Of a DNA stretch of 64,000 nucleotides, positions 8,334 through 16,285 are shown one piece after another; the first letter of the stretch is position 1, and each line of letters starts with the position of its first letter. The stretch spans positions 930,001 to 994,000 of the forward strand of contig CAVXSO010000007.1 in the NCBI GenBank assembly GCA_963764465.1, written 5' to 3'. The notes below the pieces were generated by a model, which was given only the letters and a program-made list of their open reading frames with translations, ran no database searches and was not told where the DNA came from. The position numbers and the translations under genes are program-made. The DNA comes from JAJXXT01 sp963764465. Lineage in GTDB: Bacteria > Pseudomonadota > Alphaproteobacteria > Acetobacterales > Acetobacteraceae.

Positions 8334-9790
8334 GTGCTGCCACGAGCGAGGGTGCCAGGCCAGCGGCGCGGGTGCAGACGGCGCCGGTTCCGATCGGCGA
8401 GATCTTCCAGGTCGCCGCCGAATACGAGCGCGCCGGCAAGCTCGCGGAGGCGGAACGCCTGCTGCGCCACGTGCTGGACGCGCATCCCACACAAGCGGAT
8501 GCGCTGCACCTCATGGGCATCGTCGTGTTCCGACAGGGACGGCGCCAGGAAGCGCTCGAGTACATGGAGGGCGCGCTCGAGCACGGCGTCGACACGCCGC
8601 TCTACCTGCGCAACATCTGTGAGCTCTATCGCACGCTGTGGCGGCACGACGAGGCGCTGGCGGCGGCGAAGCGCGCCGTCGCGTTGGCACCGTCCGATCC
8701 GCTGTGCCTGCACAACCTCGCGATCATCCATTCCGAGCGCGCGGAATACGACGAGGCGCTGGCCTGTGCGGAGGCCGCGCTGCACATCGATCCGCAACAG
8801 CCGGGGGCGCATTTCGTCCGCTCCGAGGTGCTGCTCGCGCGCGGGCAGATGGAGCAAGGTTGGGAGGAATACGAGTGGCGCTTCCAGATCGGTGGCGCCG
8901 CGCCGCTGATCCCGCCGCAGCTTGTTCGCCCGGACCGGCCGCAATGGCAGGGCGAGCGGCTGGACGGCAAGACGCTGCTGCTGATCGGCGATCAGGGCTT
9001 CGGCGACGTGATCCAGTTCAGCCGCTACATCCCCTGGGCGCGGGAACGTTCCGGCGCCGGCGCCATCTGCATCGGCTGCGGCAAGGAAGTGGGCGAGCTG
9101 ATCCGCCAGCTCGCACCGCGCGCCACGATCTTCCAGAAATGGGACGACTGCCCGCCCTATGCGGCCTACGCAGCGCTCTCCGGTCTGCCGCGGCTCGCCG
9201 GGACGCGGGTCGAGACCATTCCCGCCCCCATTCCGTACCTGCACCCGGATCCCATGAGAGTGTTGACGTGGGGCGAACGCCTGGCCTCGCTGATACCCAA
9301 GGGATTCAAACGCGTGGGCCTGGTCTGGGCCGGGCGGCCGGCGCACAACAACGATCGCAACCGTTCCACCTCGCTTACGACCTACAAACCGCTGTTCGAC
9401 CTGCCGGGGATCGCATTCGTCGCGTTGCAGAAGGGGCCGGCGACGCCGCAGGCCGGCGGCTTCTTCGCCCGCGCGCCGCTGGTGAACCTCGGCGCCGAGA
9501 TCGGCGACTATGGGGATACGATGGCGGTCATGGAGAATCTTGACGTGATCGTTTCGGTCGATACCTCCGTCGTGCATCTCGCGGGCGCGCTCGGCCGGCC
9601 GGTCTGGGTGATGATTCCCCGCGCGCCGGACTGGCGCTGGCTTCTCGAGCGGGAGGACTCGCCCTGGTATCCCTCCATGCGCTTGTTCCGGCAGACGAAG
9701 CCGAATTCGTGGGACGACGTGGTGGCGCGGATCAGGGACGCGCTGCCGGAGTATCTGGGGCTCCGCCCCCAAACCCCCCCGGGGCCTTGA
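8330..9790 (+). CDS. TPR-repeat protein with GT9-like glycosyltransferase domain
   Basis: This 486-residue protein begins at an ATG that overlaps the sulfotransferase stop by 4 nt (ATGA). Residues about 15-190 are TPR-like (LAEAERLLRHVLDAHP and similar blocks). The rest resembles the heptosyltransferase (GT9/GT-B) fold: GDQGFGDVIQFSRY near residue 220, a GLVWAGRPAHNND segment near 330, and VSVDTSVVHLAGALGRPVW near 410, the donor-binding region of that fold. Such TPR-GT proteins glycosylate surface structures or proteins, but donor and acceptor are unknown. The hldE gene in the same unit makes ADP-heptose a plausible donor (inference). The last dozen codons fall inside a double-hairpin repeat element, so the C terminus (RPQTPPGP) is repeat-encoded. 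Confidence 0.85.
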   Translation: MSAATSEGARPAARVQTAPVPIGEIFQVAAEYERAGKLAEAERLLRHVLDAHPTQADALHLMGIVVFRQGRRQEALEYMEGALEHGVDTPLYLRNICELYRTLWRHDEALAAAKRAVALAPSDPLCLHNLAIIHSERAEYDEALACAEAALHIDPQQPGAHFVRSEVLLARGQMEQGWEEYEWRFQIGGAAPLIPPQLVRPDRPQWQGERLDGKTLLLIGDQGFGDVIQFSRYIPWARERSGAGAICIGCGKEVGELIRQLAPRATIFQKWDDCPPYAAYAALSGLPRLAGTRVETIPAPIPYLHPDPMRVLTWGERLASLIPKGFKRVGLVWAGRPAHNNDRNRSTSLTTYKPLFDLPGIAFVALQKGPATPQAGGFFARAPLVNLGAEIGDYGDTMAVMENLDVIVSVDTSVVHLAGALGRPVWVMIPRAPDWRWLLEREDSPWYPSMRLFRQTKPNSWDDVVARIRDALPEYLGLRPQTPPGP

Positions 9791-9856
9791 GGCCCCAGAC
9801 CCCACCGGTTGGGTTCCAAAGGCCCTGGGCCCTTGGTGGGTGCGGGCAAGGCCCGC
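9757..9856. repeat. Double-hairpin intergenic element, copy A (convergent gene end)
   Basis: Two adjacent palindromes, GGGGC-tcc-GCCCC (9757-9769) and GGGGCC-TTGA-GGCCCC (9781-9796), are followed by an imperfect hairpin (9817-9836) and GCGGGC-AAG-GCCCGC (9842-9856). The element covers the 3' end of the GT9-like gene and the space before the ftsK stop. It probably terminates transcription from both sides. It shares layout and sequence with copies at 19194 and 42987. Confidence 0.75.
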
Positions 9857-9859
9857 GTC

Positions 9860-12298
9860 CTAGTCGTCGCCCCTTCGTACCAAAACCTCGCGCTTGCCCA
9901 CGTGATTCGCGGGCCCCACGATGCCTTCCTTCTCCATCTGCTCGATCAGTTTTGCCGCGCGGTTGTAGCCGATCTGCAGGTGCCGCTGCAGGAAGCTGGT
10001 GGAGGCCTTGCCCTCGCGCGCGACGATGGAGACCGCCTGGTCGAACAGCCCCTTCTCGCCATCGGGTGCGCCGGCGATGCCGCTGAGCGAGAGCCCGCCC
10101 TCGCCGTCGTCGGAGGCTTCCGTCACTTCCTCGATATAGGCGGGCTCGCCCTGCTCGCGCAGGAACTCCACCACGTCCTCCACCTCGCGGTCGGAGACGA
10201 AGGGACCGTGCACGCGGATCGTGCGCCCGCCGCCCATCATGTAGAGCATGTCGCCCTGGCCCAGAAGCTGTTCCGCGCCCTGCTCGCCAAGGATGGTGCG
10301 GCTGTCGAACTTGCTGATCACCTGAAAGCTGATGCGGGTCGGGAAGTTCGCCTTGATGGTGCCGGTGATGACATCGACCGAGGGTCGTTGCGTTGCCATC
10401 ACGACATGGATGCCCGCCGCGCGCGCCATCTGCGCGAGGCGCTGCACCGCTGCCTCGATCTCCTTGCCCGCCACCATCATCAGGTCCGCCATCTCGTCGA
10501 TGACGACGACGATGAAGGGCAGGCGTTCCAGCGCCAGCGCCTGTTCCTCGAACATCGGTTTGCCGGTCTCGGGATCGAAGCCGGTCTGCACGCGGCGCGT
10601 CACCACCTCGCCCTTGGCCCGCGCGTCCGCCACGCGCTCGTTGTAGCCGCCGATGTTGCGCACGCCGAGCTGGCTCATCGCGCGGTAGCGGCGCTCCATT
10701 TCGCGGACAGTCCATTTCAGCGCCGTCACCGCCTTGCCCGGCTCCGTCACCACCGGAGCCATCAGGTGCGGGATGCCTTCGTAGACGGAAAGCTCCAGCA
10801 TCTTCGGGTCGATCAGGATCAGGCGGCAATCCTCGGGCGAGAGGCGGAACAACAGCGAGAGGATCATCGCGTTGATCCCCACCGACTTGCCGGAGCCCGT
10901 GGTGCCCGCCACCAGCAGGTGCGGCATGCGCGCGAGGTCGGCGACCACCGGCTCGCCGCCGATGTCCTTGCCCAGTGCGAGCACGAGGCGGGGTTGCTGG
11001 CGCTCCCACTCGTCCGAGCCCAGCAACTCGGAGAGGAACACGGTCTCGCGCTTCGCGTTCGGCACCTCGATGCCGATGACGTTGCGGCCGGGCACCGTGG
11101 CGATGCGCACCGCGGTCACGGAGAGGCTGCGGGCCACGTCGTCGGCCAGGCCGATCACGCGTGCGCTGCGGATGCCGGGCGCGGGCTCGAGTTCGTAGAG
11201 CGTGACGACCGGGCCCGGGCGGATCTCCACGATCTGCCCCTGCACGCCGTAATCCGAGAGCACGTTTTCCAGCAGCCGAGCATTGGCCTGCAGCGCCTCC
11301 GCCGAGGGGCCGGAGGTGCCCCGGGCCGGAGCGGCGCGCAGCAGCGAGAGCGAGGGCGCGTGCCACTGGCCCTCAAGCTTCAGTGTTTCCTGGCGCGGTG
11401 GCGGTGCCTTGCGGGGGCTCGTCGCGACGCGCGGGCGCACGGCGGCGGCGCCCAGGGCGATCGGCTCCGATGCCTCCCCGAACGCGTCCGGAACCGCCAT
11501 GGTCTCGGGTTCGTGGTCTTCCACCGCCACGCGTGGCTCGCGCCGCATGGCGGGTTCGGCGCGCAGCTCGTCCACGGGGCGTGGGCGCGTCGGCGTGCCC
11601 TCGGCGCGATGGAACACCCACAGCCCGGCGCGGGCCAGCGCCTGCCCGGCGCGGCTCAGCAGCCCGGCGGCGCGGCGGCCGTGGCGCACGGACCCCGCGG
11701 CGACGCCGCCGGCGACGCGCCAGTCGCCCCGGGTCAGCCCCAGTGCCAGCAACATGAGCAGCACCGCCAGGACCGCGCCCAGCACGCCGGCGGCCAAGGC
11801 GCCATGCGGAAACAGGGATTCGCCCGCCCCCAGGACCCAGTGCGCCAGCAGTGCGCCGATCGCGCCGCCGGGCCCCGCGGTCACGGGCCAGGCGAGCGAT
11901 GCGCCGCTTGGCCCCGGCAGCGTGGCAAACACGCCGGCCAGCACCGGCATTCCCAGCATCAGCGCCACGAGCCGCCCCAACAGGCCCGCCGTGCCGCGCC
12001 CGGCAAACAGCCGGAACGACCAGGCCGCCAGCGTCAGCACCGGCAACGCCGCGGCGAGCCCGAACAATTGCAGCAGCAGGTCGGCGACGATGGCGCCGGG
12101 CAGGCCCAGGAGGTTTCGGATGTGCCCAGTCGTCGCGGTATCGAGGGAGGGGTCGGCCGCGCTGTAGGAGATCAGCGCCAGCAGCAGCAGCGCGCTGGCG
12201 AGGCCCAACCCGTAGCCGCCGAGTTCGGTGAAGCGGCGGCGGATGAGGGCGGCGATGCCCGGCGAGGCGAGGGGGCGCGAAGAGGCGGCGACGGCCAT
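9860..12298 (-). CDS. ftsK: DNA translocase FtsK
   Basis: This 812-residue FtsK acts at the division septum, pumping chromosome termini and triggering XerCD recombination at dif. The N-terminal ~190 residues contain about four membrane helices (for example around residues 27-46 and 70-100). A linker rich in Pro/Arg follows, shorter than in E. coli. The motor domain has Walker A GTTGSGKS at about 465-473 and a Walker B LPFIVVVIDEMADLMM. The last ~70 residues are the winged-helix gamma domain (TSFLQRHLQIGYNRAAKLIEQ is characteristic), which reads KOPS polarity sequences. The start at 12298 keeps the first helix and gives a normal length. It is convergent with the glycosyltransferase gene through repeat element A. 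Confidence 0.95.
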   Translation of the reverse strand: MAVAASSRPLASPGIAALIRRRFTELGGYGLGLASALLLLALISYSAADPSLDTATTGHIRNLLGLPGAIVADLLLQLFGLAAALPVLTLAAWSFRLFAGRGTAGLLGRLVALMLGMPVLAGVFATLPGPSGASLAWPVTAGPGGAIGALLAHWVLGAGESLFPHGALAAGVLGAVLAVLLMLLALGLTRGDWRVAGGVAAGSVRHGRRAAGLLSRAGQALARAGLWVFHRAEGTPTRPRPVDELRAEPAMRREPRVAVEDHEPETMAVPDAFGEASEPIALGAAAVRPRVATSPRKAPPPRQETLKLEGQWHAPSLSLLRAAPARGTSGPSAEALQANARLLENVLSDYGVQGQIVEIRPGPVVTLYELEPAPGIRSARVIGLADDVARSLSVTAVRIATVPGRNVIGIEVPNAKRETVFLSELLGSDEWERQQPRLVLALGKDIGGEPVVADLARMPHLLVAGTTGSGKSVGINAMILSLLFRLSPEDCRLILIDPKMLELSVYEGIPHLMAPVVTEPGKAVTALKWTVREMERRYRAMSQLGVRNIGGYNERVADARAKGEVVTRRVQTGFDPETGKPMFEEQALALERLPFIVVVIDEMADLMMVAGKEIEAAVQRLAQMARAAGIHVVMATQRPSVDVITGTIKANFPTRISFQVISKFDSRTILGEQGAEQLLGQGDMLYMMGGGRTIRVHGPFVSDREVEDVVEFLREQGEPAYIEEVTEASDDGEGGLSLSGIAGAPDGEKGLFDQAVSIVAREGKASTSFLQRHLQIGYNRAAKLIEQMEKEGIVGPANHVGKREVLVRRGDD

Positions 12299-12370
12299 GA
12301 AGCTTCCCGGCGGTTCCTTAGTTGTAAGACGAACTATACCCGGAAAGAGGCTGAAACGCGATAGGAAGCA

Positions 12371-12880
12371 TTAGCTGGGTTCCCACCCCGGCGGCGCCAG
12401 GTCGAACCCCTCGAAGCGGAAGGCCGGGGCGACCGCGCAGGAGACCGGGGTCCAGGCGCCCAGGCTCGCCGCCGCCTGCCAGGTGTGGCGCGGTGCCACG
12501 GCCTGCAGCGATTCGCCGGCCGCGAGATCGGGGCCGAGCCGGTCGGCGCGGATGTTGGCGCCTTCCGCGTGGCGCAGCGCCAGGACCGCCCCAGCGTGCC
12601 ACAACCACAACTCGTCTGTGTCCACCCGGTGCCAGGCGCTTTCGTCGCCGGAGGCCAGCAGGAAAAGGATGGCCGTCGCGTTGCCGCGGCCACTTGCGGG
12701 TGCATCGCGCCAGGTTTCCCGGCAATGGCCGCCCTCCGGGTGCGGGGCGAGGGCGAGCGCGGCGATCACGTCCCGCGCCGCGACGGTGGGGTCGCGCAGG
12801 TCGATCAGCGGAAATTGTCCTTGCGCGCGCGCAGGTCCGCCAGCGTCGCCACGTCCGGCGCGCGGATAAAGGGATTGCAT
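12371..12880 (-). CDS. Cupin-fold DUF985 family protein
   Basis: The frame encodes the DUF985 (YML079w-like) cupin pattern: LAPHPEGGHCRETWRD, then the AWHRVDTDELWLWHAG beta-barrel core and a C-terminal SCAVAPAFRFEGFDLA segment. The two His and one Glu in the core could bind a metal. Biochemical function in this family is unsettled; some members are sugar-nucleotide epimerase-like or lyase-like. The start is uncertain. ATG 12880 overlaps gloB by 76 nt; GTG 12769, just before IAALALAPHPEGG, gives a more typical N terminus with no overlap. It lies directly downstream of gloB on the same strand. Confidence 0.75.
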   Translation of the reverse strand: MQSLYPRAGRGDAGGPARAQGQFPLIDLRDPTVAARDVIAALALAPHPEGGHCRETWRDAPASGRGNATAILFLLASGDESAWHRVDTDELWLWHAGAVLALRHAEGANIRADRLGPDLAAGESLQAVAPRHTWQAAASLGAWTPVSCAVAPAFRFEGFDLAPPGWEPS

Positions 12881-13548
12881 TCGAGCTCGTCGGAAAGCCG
12901 GCTCGGCAGGCTCGGCTTGCCCTCGGCGCGCCATGCCAGGACCTTTTGCTCGTAGGCCATCAGGTCCAGGTTCTGCGGGTCCGCGTGGCGGGCGAAGCGG
13001 GCGTTGCTCTCCGTGTACTCATGCCCGCAGCAGACGAGCGTCGCGGGCGGCAGGGCGGCGAAGCGCTGGAGCGAGGTGAACATCTCCTGCGCGGAGCCCT
13101 CCAGCAGGCGGCCGCAGCCGAGGCTGAACAGCGTGTCGCCGCAGATCAGCACGCCCTGGTCGCCCTCGGTGAAGATATAGGCGATGTGCCCGCGCGTATG
13201 CCCGGGCGTTTCCCAGACGCGCGCGGTGGCGGCACCGAAATCCACCTCCGAGCCCTCGGCGACCTCGCGGTCGAGTTTCGGCAGCCGGTGTGCGTCCGCC
13301 CGGGCGCCGACCACCGCCGCGCCGAAGCGCGCGCGCACCTCATCGGTGCCGGCGACGTGGTCGCCGTGGTGGTGGGTGAGCAGGATCAGCGCCAGTTCCC
13401 CGCCATGCCGGCGGATCGCCGCCTCGATCGCCGCGATCACCGGCGGCGCCTCGGCCGGGTCCACGATGGCGAACAGGCCCGATTCCGGTTCCCGCAGGAG
13501 CCAGGCGTAATTGTCGGAGAGGATGGGGACGGGGGTGGCTTCGATCAT
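12805..13548 (-). CDS. gloB: Hydroxyacylglutathione hydrolase (glyoxalase II)
   Basis: This 247-residue metallo-beta-lactamase-fold hydrolase has the dinuclear metal motif THHHGDH (about residues 57-63), further metal ligands in GHTRGHIAY and GDTLF, and the C-terminal glyoxalase II domain with CCGHEYTESNARFA. It hydrolyses S-D-lactoylglutathione to D-lactate and glutathione in methylglyoxal detoxification. The start at 13548 is 65 bp from a divergent methyltransferase gene, an arrangement often seen for gloB in alphaproteobacteria. The metal ligands listed are all present. Confidence 0.93.
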   Translation of the reverse strand: MIEATPVPILSDNYAWLLREPESGLFAIVDPAEAPPVIAAIEAAIRRHGGELALILLTHHHGDHVAGTDEVRARFGAAVVGARADAHRLPKLDREVAEGSEVDFGAATARVWETPGHTRGHIAYIFTEGDQGVLICGDTLFSLGCGRLLEGSAQEMFTSLQRFAALPPATLVCCGHEYTESNARFARHADPQNLDLMAYEQKVLAWRAEGKPSLPSRLSDELECNPFIRAPDVATLADLRARKDNFR

Positions 13549-13613
13549 GGGCCGATCCTACCAGCAGCCGGGCCGGTGGCCATCCCCTGGTGCTGGCGTG
13601 CTATACGCGCGGC

Positions 13614-14318
13614 ATGGCGACCGACGTCCACGCGGCGGCGCAGTTCTACGCGACGCGCGGTGGCGCGGTCGCGGCCCGGCTGCTGCGCGAACGCCTGGCC
13701 GCTGCCTGGCCGGATCTCGGCGGGCAGTCCCTGCTCGGGATCGGCTATACGCTGCCCTATCTGCGCATATGGCGCGGCACCGGGCGCGTCGTGGCACTGA
13801 TCCCCACCCAGCTTGGCGTCGCGCGCTGGCCGCCGGACGGGCCCGGCCTCACCTGCGTGGCGGAGGAAGACGCCCTGCCCTTCCCGGATCTGAGCTTCGA
13901 CCGCGTGCTGATGGTGCACGGCATCGAGTCCGCGGAAAACGCGCGCGCGATGCTGCGCGAGGTCTGGCGCGTGCTGAAGGATGACGGGCGGCTGCTGGTG
14001 GTGGCGCCCAACCGCAGCGGCATCTGGGCGCATGCCGAAAGCACACCCTTCGGCCAGGGCCAGCCCTATTCACCCGGCCAGATCGGCCGGCTGCTCGCCC
14101 GCTCCCTGTTCCGCGTCGAGCGGCGGGCGACGGCGCTGTTCGTGCCGCCGATGCAATCGCGCCTGGTGCTGCGGGGTGCCCGGCTGTGGGAGAGCGGCGG
14201 CCGCGCCGCGCCGCGCCTTGCTGGCGTTACAATCACCGAGGCGACGAAGGATCTCTATGGCGCAGTCCCCGCCGCCGCAAAACGCCAGCGGCGGCAGGTG
14301 CTGGTGCCGGCCGTTTAG
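13614..14318 (+). CDS. Class I SAM-dependent methyltransferase (gloB-linked)
   Basis: The protein has 234 residues from ATG 13614; an upstream in-frame ATG at 13590 lacks a ribosome site and adds no conserved residues. The Rossmann core shows LLGIGYTLPYL in place of the usual E/D-x-G-x-G-x-G SAM loop. It then has DALPFPDLSFDRVLMVHGIE (the methyltransferase 11 pattern) and LREVWRVLKDDGRLLVVAPN. It belongs to a family found divergently beside gloB. The substrate is not known. A positively charged C terminus could contact nucleic acid or a phospholipid, but that is speculation. Confidence 0.8.
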   Translation: MATDVHAAAQFYATRGGAVAARLLRERLAAAWPDLGGQSLLGIGYTLPYLRIWRGTGRVVALIPTQLGVARWPPDGPGLTCVAEEDALPFPDLSFDRVLMVHGIESAENARAMLREVWRVLKDDGRLLVVAPNRSGIWAHAESTPFGQGQPYSPGQIGRLLARSLFRVERRATALFVPPMQSRLVLRGARLWESGGRAAPRLAGVTITEATKDLYGAVPAAAKRQRRQVLVPAV

Positions 14319-14342
14319 CAGGACGAGCCCCGCTACGGCCGC

Positions 14343-14996
14343 TCAAGCCTTCCGCAACCGGAACAACGCCTGCTCGCCGAAGAGGTTCGCAAGGCCCGGG
14401 AAGCGCCGCCACGGGGAGCGCTGGCCGGCCTCGTCCACCGCGAGCCATTGCTCGATCGCGTAACCCTCCTCCGCGCACAGCACCATGAAGTCGCGGATCG
14501 TGCAGGGGTGGATGTTGGGCGTCTCGTGCCAGGGGCGGGACCAGACGCTGGTCATCGGCATCCGCCCGGTGCTGAGCAGCTGCCAGCGCACCAGCCAATG
14601 GCCGAAATTGGGGAAGCTCACGATCGCGCGCGTGCCGATGCGCAGCATCTGGCGCAGCACCTCCCGCGGGCGCTCCACCGCCTGCAGCGTGCGGCTCAGC
14701 ACCACGACATCGAAGGCGCCGTCCGGGTATTCCGCGAGGTCGTGATCCGCGTCGCCATGCATCACAGGCAGTCCGTGCGCGACCGAGCGCGTGACTTCCG
14801 CCATGTCGATCTCGATGCCGCGCGCGTCGCAGCCCTTGGTGCGGAACAGCGTCTCGATCAGGCTGCCGTCACCCGAACCGATGTCGAGCACCCGCGAGCC
14901 GGGCTCGATCATGTTCGCGATCAGCCGCAGGTCGAGGCGCATGTTCTTCGCGACGTAGCGGATCGGCTCCGGGCCGGGCCGGCTGATCTGGTTCAT
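14343..14996 (-). CDS. metW: MetW, methionine biosynthesis methyltransferase-like protein
   Basis: This 217-residue protein starts at ATG 14996, 16 nt downstream of the metX stop. The SAM-binding loop RVLDIGSGDGSLIE and the MetW-typical GIEID, LSRTLQAVERP and GRMPMTSVWSRPWHETPN-type segments are clear. MetW accompanies MetX in homoserine succinylation/acetylation. In several proteobacteria both proteins are needed for full acyltransferase activity. The operon arrangement metX-metW here is the standard one. Confidence 0.93.
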   Translation of the reverse strand: MNQISRPGPEPIRYVAKNMRLDLRLIANMIEPGSRVLDIGSGDGSLIETLFRTKGCDARGIEIDMAEVTRSVAHGLPVMHGDADHDLAEYPDGAFDVVVLSRTLQAVERPREVLRQMLRIGTRAIVSFPNFGHWLVRWQLLSTGRMPMTSVWSRPWHETPNIHPCTIRDFMVLCAEEGYAIEQWLAVDEAGQRSPWRRFPGLANLFGEQALFRLRKA

Positions 14997-15012
14997 CGCG
15001 CCAACCCTTTTT

Positions 15013-16146
15013 TCACCGCGCAAGGCCCGCGCGTTCCGCGCAGCCATCGAGGAAACCTGCCAGCGTGCGGTGGAAATCGGGCTCGTCGAGCAGGAAGGCG
15101 TCGTGGCCCTTGTCGGTCGGGATCTCGACGAAGCTCACATTGGCGGCGGCGCGGTTCAGCGCGCGCACGAGGGCGCGGCTCTCGCGCGTGGGAAACAGCC
15201 AGTCGCTGGAAAAGCTCACCACGCAGAACCGTGCCCTGGTGCGCGCGAAGGCCGCCGCCACGTCGTCGCCATGGTCCGCGGCGAGGTCGAAATAATCCAT
15301 CGCGCGCGTGATCGTCAGGTACGAATTGGCATCGAACCGGCGCACGAAGGTGCTGCCCTGGTGGCGCAGGTAACTCTCCACCTGGAACATGTCGCCAAAG
15401 ATCGAGAGCCCGCCGTTCTGCAGGCGGCGGCCGAATTTCCGCGCCAGCGCTTCCTCGGAGAGATAGGTGATATGGGCAGCCATGCGCGCGACCGCGAGCC
15501 CGCGCGCCGGTACCGTGGCGTGCTCGAAATAGCGCCCGCCATGGTACTCGGGGTCCGCGAAGATCGCCTGGCGCCCCACCTCGTGGAAGGCGATGTTCTG
15601 CGCGGAATGGTGCGAGGCCGTCGCAATCGGCACGGCGGCGAACAGAGCGTCGGGATAGGTCGCGGCCCATTCCAGCACCTGCATCCCGCCCATCGAGCCG
15701 CCGATCACGCCGAAGAGCCGCTCGATGCCAAGTTGCTCCACCAGGCGCTTCTGCGCGCGCACCATGTCGCGGATCGTGACCGGCGGGAAATCCGTGCCCC
15801 ATCGCGTCCCATCCGGGCGCAGGCTGCGCGGTCCGGTGCTGCCCATGCAGCCGCCAAGCACGTTGGCGCAGATCACGAAATATTTGTCCGTGTCCACCGG
15901 GCGGCCGGGCCCTACCACATGGGTCCACCAGCCTTCCTTGCCGGTCACCGGCGAGGGCTCGGCGACGTATTGGTCTCCGGTCAGCGCATGGCAGACCAGC
16001 ACCGCGTTGGCGCGCGCCGCGTCCAGCGTCCCGTAGGTGCGGTAGGCGACCACGAGTTCTGGCAGCGCCGTGCCGCAGTCGAGCATCAGCCCGTCCGCGA
16101 AGCGCATGTTCTGGTGGTCGGCCTCGGGCAGGTCCGGCAGGTCCAT
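15013..16146 (-). CDS. metX: Homoserine O-acyltransferase MetX
   Basis: This 377-residue alpha/beta-hydrolase has the N-terminal LVVAYRTYGTLD block, CHALTGDQYV, the nucleophile elbow GGSMGGMQVLEWA (Ser in GGSMGG), a WLFPTRESRALV segment and a C-terminal DKGHDAFLLDEP containing the catalytic His. It acylates homoserine with acetyl- or succinyl-CoA as the first step committed to methionine. In MetX proteins that act with MetW the donor is often succinyl-CoA; I cannot settle this from sequence. The longer upstream frame (to 16251) adds low-complexity residues and is not supported, so I start at ATG 16146. Confidence 0.95.
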   Translation of the reverse strand: MDLPDLPEADHQNMRFADGLMLDCGTALPELVVAYRTYGTLDAARANAVLVCHALTGDQYVAEPSPVTGKEGWWTHVVGPGRPVDTDKYFVICANVLGGCMGSTGPRSLRPDGTRWGTDFPPVTIRDMVRAQKRLVEQLGIERLFGVIGGSMGGMQVLEWAATYPDALFAAVPIATASHHSAQNIAFHEVGRQAIFADPEYHGGRYFEHATVPARGLAVARMAAHITYLSEEALARKFGRRLQNGGLSIFGDMFQVESYLRHQGSTFVRRFDANSYLTITRAMDYFDLAADHGDDVAAAFARTRARFCVVSFSSDWLFPTRESRALVRALNRAAANVSFVEIPTDKGHDAFLLDEPDFHRTLAGFLDGCAERAGLAR

Positions 16147-16257
16147 GGCAGCTCCAGGCGCGATATGCGCAGACCTGGCCGTTGTTGCAACCGCGCGTTG
16201 GCGGCATGCGCCCTGCCGTGGCGCGCTCGCGCTTTCCAGTTCGGGTCGCATCGGTTA

Positions 16258-16273
16258 CGACGCTACGGCGTCG
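16258..16273 (+). promoter_or_regulatory. Short hairpin with a UNCG-type tetraloop in the leader of the aromatic operon
   Basis: CGACGC-TACG-GCGTCG is a perfect 6-bp stem closed by C-G around a TACG loop (UACG in RNA), a member of the extra-stable UNCG class. It ends 12 nt before the ATG of the chorismate mutase gene, next to its AG-rich ribosome site (GAAGAAACGGA). A role in translation or mRNA stability is inference. Confidence 0.45.
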
Positions 16274-16285
16274 CGAAGAAACGGA

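Noticed and set aside
16147..16285. Possible SAM riboswitch upstream of metX
   Set aside because: The 140-bp region shows no recognisable SAM-II core or conserved stems on the minus strand that I could match; only the small UACG hairpin of the plus strand stood out.
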